From assembly GCF_000177075.1 (NCBI RefSeq), contig NZ_ADEG01000022.1:1-38190 (forward strand): DNA of 38,190 bases, given 5' to 3'. Positions 1 through 7,091 of this stretch are shown in pieces. Under the pieces are notes generated by a model. That model was not told where the DNA came from. It saw only the letters and a list, made by a program, of their open reading frames with translations, and made no database searches. The translations under genes and the position numbers were made by a program. Source of the DNA: Hoylesella buccalis ATCC 35310 (GTDB lineage Bacteria; Bacteroidota; Bacteroidia; Bacteroidales; Bacteroidaceae). How positions within the stretch are numbered: position 1 is the first letter of the stretch; each line of letters starts with the position of its first letter.

Positions 1-54
1 AAAAGCATGGAGATTGAAGGGCAGTAGCATGGAGACGGAAAAAATATCATCCAT
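1..54 (-). CDS. Possible N-terminus of a gene running off the window edge
   Basis: On the minus strand an ATG at 54 opens an 18-codon frame that reaches the window edge without a stop (MDDIFSVSMLLPFNLHAF). A second minus-strand frame is also open across 1-188, so the true start and frame are uncertain. No promoter box of the TAnnTTTG type is visible just upstream. The stretch is too short to assign a family. It is listed because something must follow the lipoprotein gene on this strand and this frame reads plausibly. It could equally be non-coding. The segment also holds two copies of AGCATGGAGA (about 25 nt apart). Confidence 0.22.
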   Translation of the reverse strand, partial: MDDIFSVSMLLPFNLHAF

Positions 55-188
55 ACGTTGGGTAACGCATGGATGAGGATAGGAAGCAGCTTGACAGGCT
101 CATCCAGCACCCGAGCGGTTCGTTGTTCGGCAAGGGGCGCAGCAAGACCCATCAAGCTGTGTTGTATCAAACAGTTTGCAGGGCTGCC

Positions 189-1835
189 TTAAAACCAAAA
201 ACCCTTACCGTCGTGAGCGGGAGTGTCGTTCATCAGCCAATAAAACTCTGCCAGAGCCACCTTAAAATCTTTCAGGTCGAAGGCTTTCATCATTGTCGTT
301 ACGATGCCTTGGTCGCGATTAGAAAGGTCGCTCAGCTTCATTGTTTCAAAGTGTTGAATGCTGCCATCATCAATCATGTCCAGGCTTTTTTCGTCCACGT
401 CCATATACACTCTCACCGGAATGTCTATGCTTGGCATCCATGTCTCTTCGGTTTGCTGTTGCATGGTTGGCTGATAAAAGACAGAAGGCTTTCCCCCCAC
501 CAACTTTGACTGCCGCGCACGCATCAACCTAACGCTCAACGTAAACTGCTTATGCGCACGCTTAAAGGCAAAATAACCTTTGAGTCCAATGGGATGATTG
601 TCATCATTAAAAACAGCATGGTCATCATGATTGGTCTTATTCCATGGATCAGTGTCGCAATAGGTGTAATTGAAAAAGTCGGAGTTGTTGCCATCCGTCG
701 CTTCCTCTACCCCACCATACGAAGGTTTGATATTGCTTGCGGTAAAGAAATGTTGATGGTGTTGGCCTTCACCCTTGTCCACAATCTGCCCCGTTATATC
801 CTCATGCTTATCGTTGAAATAGCGCAATGCGAAGGCATAGATGGCATATTCTTTGGCACTTCCCAAGACGTTCACCCATGCAGGATTTGTTTTATCAGCC
901 ACCCACCGATTGTTTTCTAAGGTGTATTTCAACCGATACGACTTCCCCAAATATTCATTATTCTTTGAATATCCGTTTTGATGAAACGCTTTTTTGCCAT
1001 GCAAATGCCCCTCATACACCTCTATTTCCACCGTTTTGGGTTGAAACATCGACGCATCGAGAGGTTTCACGTCCCCTTGAGCCACCTGTCCGTCTACATC
1101 AAAGGGCAGCGACACCGTAATGTCCCACTGACCGGTAGAGGTGAGAACCGCTGCAGGAAGATAGAAAGGTGACAACCGATTGTCCTTATCATATTTGCTT
1201 TGAGCCGCATGCAGCAAGTCGACTGACAGGTTGAACGCTTCACTCGGATGCACAATCTGCAACAACCCGTCAAAGCCAACGGGGTTGGTAGCCCCCATGT
1301 CTACCCCATTGTATTGGTCCACATAGCAATAATCGTAGGGCAGTTGGCTCTTATCTGTCACGCGAGCCTTGCCTGTTTTACCGAGCACCGTAGTGGTTTT
1401 GTACAGCGAAAAGAAGTGCTGGTGTATCTTATCTTGTCCCAAATCGAAAAATTGGTGATTGATTTTCTGCCCCTTGCTGTTATAATATTCAATGGACAAG
1501 TGGTACACTACCGCTGGATTCTCCTTGACGCTCTTCACTTGAAAGTGTTTAAGCGCACTGCTGACGTGCCATCCTTCTTTGGGTGTTATTTCCCAAACAA
1601 TTTGTTGTGCCGGCGTTGTTGATGGAGTAAAATCAGCCAACACCAACTGCTGGTTAAACGATTTGTTACCCTTGATGGTACCCTCTTGCAAGGTAAACAC
1701 GGCCTTCACCGGGTCTTCGTGCAACTTATTTTTTGTTTCATCCACAGCCTCTTCGGGCTTACACGCTACTACTACAAATACTAACAACATACAGAGGTAT
1801 GCGAAAATGGTTGAAAATATGGTTTTTGTTCTCAT
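189..1835 (-). CDS. Two-domain histidine-rich lipoprotein, putative metal-binding partner of the TonB receptor
   Basis: 548 residues with a lipoprotein signal: hydrophobic segment 6-24 and lipobox VVVAC with Cys25, so the protein is expected to be membrane anchored and probably surface or periplasmic. The body is an internal duplication that I read directly. Copy A spans about 51-248 and copy B about 275-481. Matching landmarks are EGTIKGNKSF / EGHLHGKKAF, HQHFF at 138-142 / 360-364, a YxYC-like segment at 168-171 / 390-393, FNLSVDLLHAAQSK / FTLSVRLMRARQSK, and a closing WxxxxxxPxxV strand. Copy B adds HLHG and an HDDH..NDDNH segment. A helical tail follows (484-548). It lies 120 nt downstream of the TonB receptor on the same strand and is probably co-transcribed. 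Repeated HxH and His/Asp clusters suggest binding of zinc or copper, which is inference. I do not recognise a named family. Confidence 0.85.
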   Translation of the reverse strand: MRTKTIFSTIFAYLCMLLVFVVVACKPEEAVDETKNKLHEDPVKAVFTLQEGTIKGNKSFNQQLVLADFTPSTTPAQQIVWEITPKEGWHVSSALKHFQVKSVKENPAVVYHLSIEYYNSKGQKINHQFFDLGQDKIHQHFFSLYKTTTVLGKTGKARVTDKSQLPYDYCYVDQYNGVDMGATNPVGFDGLLQIVHPSEAFNLSVDLLHAAQSKYDKDNRLSPFYLPAAVLTSTGQWDITVSLPFDVDGQVAQGDVKPLDASMFQPKTVEIEVYEGHLHGKKAFHQNGYSKNNEYLGKSYRLKYTLENNRWVADKTNPAWVNVLGSAKEYAIYAFALRYFNDKHEDITGQIVDKGEGQHHQHFFTASNIKPSYGGVEEATDGNNSDFFNYTYCDTDPWNKTNHDDHAVFNDDNHPIGLKGYFAFKRAHKQFTLSVRLMRARQSKLVGGKPSVFYQPTMQQQTEETWMPSIDIPVRVYMDVDEKSLDMIDDGSIQHFETMKLSDLSNRDQGIVTTMMKAFDLKDFKVALAEFYWLMNDTPAHDGKGFWF

Positions 1836-1900
1836 TGTTTTTTTTATTTTTGATTATGTTTGTTTTTTATAAAATGATGAATAAGGTTATCGTTATTGAT

Positions 1901-1955
1901 GAACTCGTTAACTATCAACTGGTCAACTTGTTAACTCGTAAACTCGTCAACTATC
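1901..1955. repeat. Degenerate short tandem repeat of AACTCGTTAACT type
   Basis: The spacer immediately after the TonB receptor stop is made of degenerate 11-13 nt units built on AACTCGTTAACT / AACTTGTTAACT / AACTCGTCAACT. It fills most of the gap before the lipoprotein gene. From general familiarity, similar GTTAACGAGTTAAC runs occur in Bacteroidetes intergenic DNA. No coding or regulatory role is evident. Confidence 0.6.
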
Positions 1956-4076
1956 TCAATTAAACTTCCAACGAAGGGTACAACGAATGTCCCTCCCAAG
2001 GTCGTGGGCGTAATACCGACTCCGATTGGTGTACTCCTTATACAATTGATTCAACACATTGGTTCCTTCGAACAACAAGGATAGTTGTTGGTGGTGAGGC
2101 ATTTTCCAGGTAACACCACAGTTAAAGCCCACCAAATGGTATGCCGCAGGCGTATCATCTGTTAGATCGGTAGCCGCATTAAACCTGCGTTGTTTGGCTA
2201 CATAGCGATGTTCAATGCCCACAGAAGGATGCCAAGCCCCGCTGACGACAGGCTTCCACGACAGCTGTTGCGTGAGCTTAAACGACGGAATGTACGGCAA
2301 ATACGCCTTGGTTCGTTGCTCGTTCGCCCATATCCATGATGCAAACACGCGATAATCTATCGTGCGCAAGGGGTAAAAATGCGCATCTACATCCACTCCA
2401 CGAAACAAGGCATTGGTCTGAACGTATTGAAATACGGGGTATGCTCCAGACACTACGACGATATTCTCGCGCGTAGGATAATCGTAAATGTAATGATTGA
2501 TCCATTGCACATATCCATCCACCCGAGCTTGCACCCATGTGTTGGCATAGCTAAGTGACGTCACCCACTTGTAACTCTGCTCTGAACGGAGCGTGGAGTC
2601 GCCACGCACAAACATGCCAGAGCTTAGCTCGTTGCCATTACTAAACAGTTCGTAAACGTGTGGTGCGCGCCATGCCATGCCAAAATTGGTAGCCAATGTC
2701 AACAGATTTCCTAAATGCTGATGACCTCCTAACGTGAAAGTAACATTCTCAAAGTGCCTGCTTCCACCATATCGATGTCCGGTCCAATCGTAACCATCGG
2801 CACGAGTAAGCTGGTAATCAAACCTTGTTCCGCCCTCTACACCCCATGTATCGCCCAAATATTTGCGCAACGCATAAGCACCAAGGGTTGTTTCTGTATA
2901 GTTGGGTATTACGGGTACAACGCCCGTTCCACGCTCATTACTATTCTTCATGAGCATGCCTTGCGCCCCCCACTCTGTTTTCCAACGGTCAGACAGTTTG
3001 CTCCAATGCCATTGTGATTGCAGTGATTGTAAGAAAAGACTAACCGAAGGGATGTCCGAATGGTTCATGCGACGGATGCGATTCTCACGCCTGTCGTCGG
3101 CTTGATAGGTGGTTTGCCAACTGCATTTCACGCTCCTGCTGGGTTGATAATATACATTGATAAAGGCGGTATGATGCGCCACGCGCTGAAAGGGATAATC
3201 TATTTGATAGGTAAAAGGCGTAAACTCTACCGGTTGACCTATCCTAATACGCTCTTGCAACAGCTGTTCGTTACCCATTTGCGCACTACGCATCACCCCC
3301 ATTTTTTGCCAAAACAAGCTGTACCCCGTTTCTATGCGCCACTGATTGTGCTGGTATCCAAACGAAAAAGCAGCGTTGCGTTGTCGCATGCCTGTGTTGT
3401 TGAGCAGATAAGCCGCTGTACTTCGGTCGCCCGAGTGTTCAAAAGTGCCTTGCAAGCTCCACGCTATTTGGCGATTAAAAGGCATCGTTCCCTGCATGTA
3501 TCCTACCGTTCCCATCTGTCGTCCGTTGCTTCCATAGTAGCTCATCACGTCGGCTTGCGCCTGAGAAGCGCCATACGGCAAGGGTTTGGCATTCATCAAA
3601 ATGATGCCACCCAATGCTTCCGCGCCATATCTCACCGACTCAGAGCCTTTCACTACCACCACGTCGTTGAAGGCATTCTTGTCTATTTCTGGCGCATGGT
3701 CTATCCCCCACTGCTGTCCGGTAAGCTTAGCTCCCCGGCTCACCACCAAAATACGGTTGCCATACATGCCGTGTATCACTGGCTTAGCAACGTTGGAACC
3801 CGTCTGAAGCATGCTCACCCCACTGACGTTCTCTAACATCGAGGCCAGTGACTTGCCCGCTGCCCGGGCAATGTCATCGTGGGTGAGTGTGGTACTGATA
3901 CTATTGGGCGTTACTAATTGTCGTTTACTCTTCACCACTACCTCGCCCAAAGTAATGGTATCTTTTAGATGTTGCCGAGGTATGTGTTCTATATCCTGCG
4001 CATTCACCAACGTATTACTGCTCATCAACATACACGACAATAGGATGATAAGCCATAGTTTTTCCTTTTTATTCAT
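1956..4076 (-). CDS. TonB-dependent outer membrane receptor, ZnuD-like plug motif
   Basis: 706 residues. A signal peptide (1-26, ending VNA) is followed by a plug domain about 43-165 and a 22-strand barrel type C-terminus that ends in aromatic KFN. The plug contains EVVVKSK, the IHGMYGNRILVV segment at 101-112, QQWGIDHAPEID at 121-132 and VVVVKGSESVRYGAEALGG. The length is that of a metal or siderophore receptor, not of the roughly 1000-residue SusC type, and no SusD gene is adjacent. An Asp-His-Ala plug signature recalls zinc receptors of the ZnuD type; substrate assignment is inference. The start is fixed by the signal peptide and an AAGGAG Shine-Dalgarno-like sequence about 11 nt upstream, which is uncommon in this phylum. 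Upstream lie a 66-nt tandem repeat and the small His/Cys protein gene; the lipoprotein gene follows. Confidence 0.93.
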   Translation of the reverse strand: MNKKEKLWLIILLSCMLMSSNTLVNAQDIEHIPRQHLKDTITLGEVVVKSKRQLVTPNSISTTLTHDDIARAAGKSLASMLENVSGVSMLQTGSNVAKPVIHGMYGNRILVVSRGAKLTGQQWGIDHAPEIDKNAFNDVVVVKGSESVRYGAEALGGIILMNAKPLPYGASQAQADVMSYYGSNGRQMGTVGYMQGTMPFNRQIAWSLQGTFEHSGDRSTAAYLLNNTGMRQRNAAFSFGYQHNQWRIETGYSLFWQKMGVMRSAQMGNEQLLQERIRIGQPVEFTPFTYQIDYPFQRVAHHTAFINVYYQPSRSVKCSWQTTYQADDRRENRIRRMNHSDIPSVSLFLQSLQSQWHWSKLSDRWKTEWGAQGMLMKNSNERGTGVVPVIPNYTETTLGAYALRKYLGDTWGVEGGTRFDYQLTRADGYDWTGHRYGGSRHFENVTFTLGGHQHLGNLLTLATNFGMAWRAPHVYELFSNGNELSSGMFVRGDSTLRSEQSYKWVTSLSYANTWVQARVDGYVQWINHYIYDYPTRENIVVVSGAYPVFQYVQTNALFRGVDVDAHFYPLRTIDYRVFASWIWANEQRTKAYLPYIPSFKLTQQLSWKPVVSGAWHPSVGIEHRYVAKQRRFNAATDLTDDTPAAYHLVGFNCGVTWKMPHHQQLSLLFEGTNVLNQLYKEYTNRSRYYAHDLGRDIRCTLRWKFN

Positions 4077-4098
4077 TTGTATAATTTCTCCTTTTCAT

Positions 4099-4240
4099 TC
4101 AATAGGCATCGCCACAGCCATTCAATCATGATTGGATGGCCATCAGTTTGCACTATTCTTGCATAAGATAGGCATCGCCTCAGCAATTCTATCATGATTG
4201 AATTGCCTTCAGCTTGCACTATCTTTAAATAAGATAGTGG
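4099..4240 (-). repeat. 66-nt tandem repeat with paired central core, two units plus a partial
   Basis: Two adjacent 66-nt units (the shared ATAGGC landmark at 4102 and 4168) and the beginning of a third at 4234. Each has invariant flanks (ATAGGCATCGCC...TTGCACTAT) around a self-complementary core: GCCATTCAATCATGATTGG-ATGGC in one and CAATTCTATCATGATTG-AATTG in the other. The same family lies at 36037-36240 in the opposite orientation. Here it sits in the presumed leader of the TonB receptor mRNA. Confidence 0.85.
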
Positions 4241-4290
4241 TATGAATATCATCATTCTTCAGACGAAAGAAGCCTCTCTCATCAGAAGTA

Positions 4291-4320
4291 TGAATTAAGA
4301 ATTATGAATTATGAATTAAA
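4291..4320. repeat. AT-rich GAATTATGAATTATGAATT repeat at the 3' end of a gene
   Basis: The tract repeats GAATTA(A/T) at short period and overlaps the last codons and stop of the small secreted protein gene. Runs of this type are, to my knowledge, frequent between Bacteroidetes genes. It may have been acquired at the gene end and now supplies its final residues (LIHNS) and stop. Confidence 0.5.
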
Positions 4321-4613
4321 AAAGGTGGCGAATGAGCGTTTACCGTAAGCGGTTCGCGGCAAACGATTTGTGTTGTAAATAGCGGTTTAACAATACGCTT
4401 TACAAGCAACACAGGCTGCCAAACAAAGAGTTTGGGCATGCTCATCTTGCACAGGTCAAAGTTACAAATGTAACAATACGCCTGTACTGTGGTTTGGTGT
4501 TGCTCTGTTTGGTCTAACTGCTGAATAGTTACATTGTGCGCATGAACGTCTTTCACGAGAAGAGCCGAGATGAGGGTAAGCACCATCATCCACGCCATCA
4601 ACCTGCGTTTCAT
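4302..4613 (-). CDS. Small secreted His/Cys protein at the head of the TonB cassette
   Basis: 103 residues from the ATG at 4613. A longer in-frame start 75 nt upstream is rejected because a full promoter (CAAAAATA at 4634-4641 and CAAA at 4662-4665 on the plus strand) lies inside that extension. The N-terminus MKRRLMAWMMVLTLISALL then VKDVHA is a signal peptide. The mature part starts HNV and holds a CYICNFDLC motif (about residues 47-55) plus a later Cys, with scattered His (EQH near 41). It precedes the TonB receptor by 225 nt on the same strand. Small His/Cys proteins with a CxxC motif beside TonB receptors suggest metal handling, which is inference. No named family is recognised. The C-terminal LIHNS is encoded by an AT repeat. 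Confidence 0.68.
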   Translation of the reverse strand: MKRRLMAWMMVLTLISALLVKDVHAHNVTIQQLDQTEQHQTTVQAYCYICNFDLCKMSMPKLFVWQPVLLVKRIVKPLFTTQIVCREPLTVNAHSPPFLIHNS

Positions 4614-4633
4614 CCTTCTTGTTGTCATTCGCA

Positions 4634-4665
4634 CAAAAATAACTGTACAATCTTTTGCCCACAAA
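4634..4665 (-). promoter_or_regulatory. Bacteroidetes-type promoter for the small protein / TonB receptor cassette
   Basis: On the minus strand a TTTG (4665-4662) is followed after 20 nt by TATTTTTG (4641-4634), matching TTTG-N19-21-TAnnTTTG. The predicted transcript would begin about 14 nt before the ATG at 4613, which decides that start. Confidence 0.7.
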
Positions 4666-4789
4666 AATAGACAAAATATAGTAATCACATGGTTAAGAAA
4701 TCATTTTTGTCGCTATTTTTTCATTTATCTTAACAAAAATATTGTTTCTTTACAACCCTTCGGCAACCTTCAAAACGGCTGCCCTCCGG

Positions 4790-6082
4790 CTACTTCTCGG
4801 TTTGAAATTGATCTATCTTGTTCAGATAATAAGTCTTGAATTCGTCCCAATGGTAATAGGGAGCGATGTTGGTTGGGAGAGGTAGAGTGACTTCGTTTTC
4901 GTTCAAAAGCACCTTCACGAGGATGTCATGCGGACGCACTTGCGAGCGATAGAACACGAATTGCAGATTGCAGGCCATGGGGAAGATGCGGTAATCCAGC
5001 CAATTTTCATCATCCAAACGCTCCAAATCCTCAATCTGCTTGCCGTAACCATTGATGTCTAACAGGCACACCAGGGGCATCACCATCGTGTCGTGTCCAT
5101 AACGAAGCGTTGCGCCGGGGTGGGAGAGAGCCACGCAACTGTCGGCCTCGGTGATGATGCGGCGCAGCAACATGCGTTGCGAATAGGGCTGAACAGCACC
5201 GTTCAAGGGCGACGGGCCGTAATTGATGTACCACCACGCATTGGTTTTGAGCCACGCATCATATAGTTCGTCGTGGGTAAAGAGGTCTAAGAGCGACAGC
5301 TGGTGGCGCAGTTCGGTGCTCTGCACGTTGCTGGCAAGGTTGTAAAGCTGATAGTTGAAGTCGGTTGCATTCACGCTATCTCGCCAATATAACTCGTCAT
5401 TAAAAATTCGGTTCATCACCCCTACATGGTTGTCATGCCGCTTGGCAAAAGCCTCGTAGATGTCTTTTACCTTGCCGGGCATTTTATTTTTGTACAAAGT
5501 CGTATCGCCATACACCAAATAGGGCATGTCATGGGCGCTGGCATCGTGCGTGATGTGCAGTTGAGGATTGAGCCTTGCCAGCTGCTGCAACGCATTTTCC
5601 ATGGACAAGATGCAGCGAATAACGGTGCTGCTCTTGGCATCCACGTTTGTTTTTCCACCCAGCACTTCTGGAAAACGCTCGAACATGCGGCGTGCAATTT
5701 GTTGATGTTGCTCGGCTCCGCGTAAGGTTAATTCGCCCAATCTGCCTTTCGACTCGTTGCAAATCAGGGTTACTTTGCGCAACACCTCCTTGCCTGTGGG
5801 GGTCAATTTTCCCAAACTGTCGGCCTGTTGCAGCGTGCGAAGCGGACCGTTGTAATCGTTTGGGTCGATGAGATAACGTGAACCGTGTCGCCCATAATGA
5901 CTGATGTAAAACGGAACATATCCTTTTGGTGCGGGCGTGAGCTGCGGTTTGAGCGGCCCTGGATAAGCGTAATAGCCGTTGGCAGCCAACAAAGGGTTGT
6001 TGCGAATCTCGGTTTTAGAAAGTTGAGCGTTGGAGGTAATCCAACAAAAGCACAAAGACAGGATGATTAAAGTTTTGTTCAT
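4790..6082 (-). CDS. Secreted histidine acid phosphatase, MINPP/phytase type
   Basis: 430 residues. A signal peptide (about 1-19, ending SNA) predicts export. The phosphohistidine motif RHGSR lies at 65-69 and the catalytic HD(T) motif at 330-332 (YGHDTM), the two hallmarks of branch 2 histidine phosphatases. These hydrolyse phosphomonoesters through a phosphohistidine intermediate. The spacing and the HDT rather than HAE proton donor resemble multiple inositol polyphosphate phosphatases, which Bacteroidetes use on inositol phosphates such as phytate. Length is normal for the family. It stands alone on the minus strand, divergent from the next operon, with its own promoter. Exact substrate cannot be read from sequence. 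Confidence 0.9.
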   Translation of the reverse strand: MNKTLIILSLCFCWITSNAQLSKTEIRNNPLLAANGYYAYPGPLKPQLTPAPKGYVPFYISHYGRHGSRYLIDPNDYNGPLRTLQQADSLGKLTPTGKEVLRKVTLICNESKGRLGELTLRGAEQHQQIARRMFERFPEVLGGKTNVDAKSSTVIRCILSMENALQQLARLNPQLHITHDASAHDMPYLVYGDTTLYKNKMPGKVKDIYEAFAKRHDNHVGVMNRIFNDELYWRDSVNATDFNYQLYNLASNVQSTELRHQLSLLDLFTHDELYDAWLKTNAWWYINYGPSPLNGAVQPYSQRMLLRRIITEADSCVALSHPGATLRYGHDTMVMPLVCLLDINGYGKQIEDLERLDDENWLDYRIFPMACNLQFVFYRSQVRPHDILVKVLLNENEVTLPLPTNIAPYYHWDEFKTYYLNKIDQFQTEK

Positions 6083-6110
6083 CGTGGTAACTATTGATTC
6101 ATGAATGATG

Positions 6111-6141
6111 CAAAAGTAATGCTTTTGTAAGAAAAAGCAAA
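6111..6141 (-). promoter_or_regulatory. Promoter of the histidine acid phosphatase gene
   Basis: Minus strand TTTG (6141-6138), 19 nt spacer, TACTTTTG (6118-6111), a full match to the Bacteroidetes consensus about 30 nt before the ATG at 6082. Confidence 0.65.
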
Positions 6142-6149
6142 GCGTTTAC

Positions 6150-6180
6150 TTGATGCTTTGCAAAAGTTATGCTATCTTTG
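6150..6180 (+). promoter_or_regulatory. Promoter of the unknown gene upstream of rpoN
   Basis: TATCTTTG at 6173-6180, preceded after 20 nt by TTG at 6150-6152. It is divergent to and interleaved with the phosphatase promoter, so the two start regions share about 70 nt. Confidence 0.6.
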
Positions 6181-6258
6181 CCTCAAAGAGTTTTCGCGGC
6201 AACTGTGTAAAACACGCGTCCTTACAATCTGCGCACGCTCTTTTTGTCAAAATAAAGA

Positions 6259-6915
6259 ATGATCATGTCAATACCCAATGAATGGTCGGACGACTATTGG
6301 TTGCTGTTGATGCAACTGTACCTGAAGAAGCCTATTGGCGTGAAAACCTTGTATTCGCGCGCCATGGTTGACCTTTGCCTGGAGCTACACATACCGCCAC
6401 AGACCTTATACGAGCAGATGTTTCGGCTGAGACGACTGGACACGCCACGCTTGGAAAAGCTGTGGAACGAGTATGCCGAGCACCCCAGCAAATTGGCTCG
6501 TGGGGTTAAGTTGCTGAGAAAGATGCGGGGATTTGGACAAGCTGCGTCGTTTTACGATGGGGTAGAGGTGAACGAATCATTTGAACACGACTTTAAACCG
6601 CTTGCGGCTGACGCGGAACTCACACCGATAATGCTCATCATCATCTTGGATTTGTATTTCAGGCTCGTACCTATTACCATGGTAGCCGAAACACCCGAGA
6701 TTGTCAGTCTGGCCAAATTGATGCGCCTGAAACCAGGCAAAATCGTGGAAGTGATGACGGTTTTCAAGTTCTGTGACCCATACCTGAATCGTGATGACAT
6801 GATGATTCATCCGCTGCTTGTACCCTGTCAGGACATTTGGCAGCGTTATGGCAACGCCAATCCGGAACACCTGGCCGCACTGGCCGCACAGCTCAAGGAT
6901 TATTTTAAGGATTGA
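6259..6915 (+). CDS. Conserved-looking hypothetical protein upstream of rpoN
   Basis: 218 residues from ATG 6259; an ATG two codons later (6265) is equally possible. The protein is soluble and largely helical. The N-terminal half (about 1-95) contains LYSRAMVDLCLELHIPP, LYEQMFRLRRLDTPRLEKLW and KLARGVKLLRKMRGFG, which look like helix-turn-helix type helices; the C-terminal half has repeated long helices with a PITMVAETPEIVSLAKLMR segment. I do not recognise the family and give it no function. A promoter lies about 80 nt upstream. rpoN follows by 176 nt with its own -7 box, so the link to sigma-54 is positional only. Confidence 0.82.
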   Translation: MIMSIPNEWSDDYWLLLMQLYLKKPIGVKTLYSRAMVDLCLELHIPPQTLYEQMFRLRRLDTPRLEKLWNEYAEHPSKLARGVKLLRKMRGFGQAASFYDGVEVNESFEHDFKPLAADAELTPIMLIIILDLYFRLVPITMVAETPEIVSLAKLMRLKPGKIVEVMTVFKFCDPYLNRDDMMIHPLLVPCQDIWQRYGNANPEHLAALAAQLKDYFKD

Positions 6916-7018
6916 TGAATGACGCTTTCTTAGCGTGCGCCAACCGAAAGCGAACCTGCCAGCAGCGCAATCTTGGAAAATTACCCCCAAAAGAAGCGGA
7001 TTATAAGAATATCTTTTG

Positions 7019-7026
7019 TATTTTTG
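7019..7026 (+). promoter_or_regulatory. Probable -7 box of the rpoN promoter
   Basis: TATTTTTG matches TAnnTTTG and lies 65 nt before the ATG at 7092. No TTTG stands at the usual distance, so this is a partial match. It lies inside the longer open frame beginning at 6912 and argues against that earlier start. Confidence 0.45.
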
Positions 7027-7091
7027 CATGTGCGTCAACAGTACATGAAGAACGCGCACGAACATCATCAGAAGAGATTGGATATACAGTA

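Noticed and set aside
69..509. 146-codon plus-strand open frame at the window start
   Set aside because: It runs antisense through the lipoprotein gene, has no promoter, and its composition is that of a complementary-strand shadow.
3060..3836. 258-codon open frame on the plus strand
   Set aside because: Complement of the TonB receptor gene; His/Arg-rich shadow translation without domain features.
6912..7091. N-terminal 60-residue extension of rpoN
   Set aside because: It overlaps the previous gene, contains a -7 box, and does not look like sigma-54; the ATG at 7092 begins the Gln-rich Region I.
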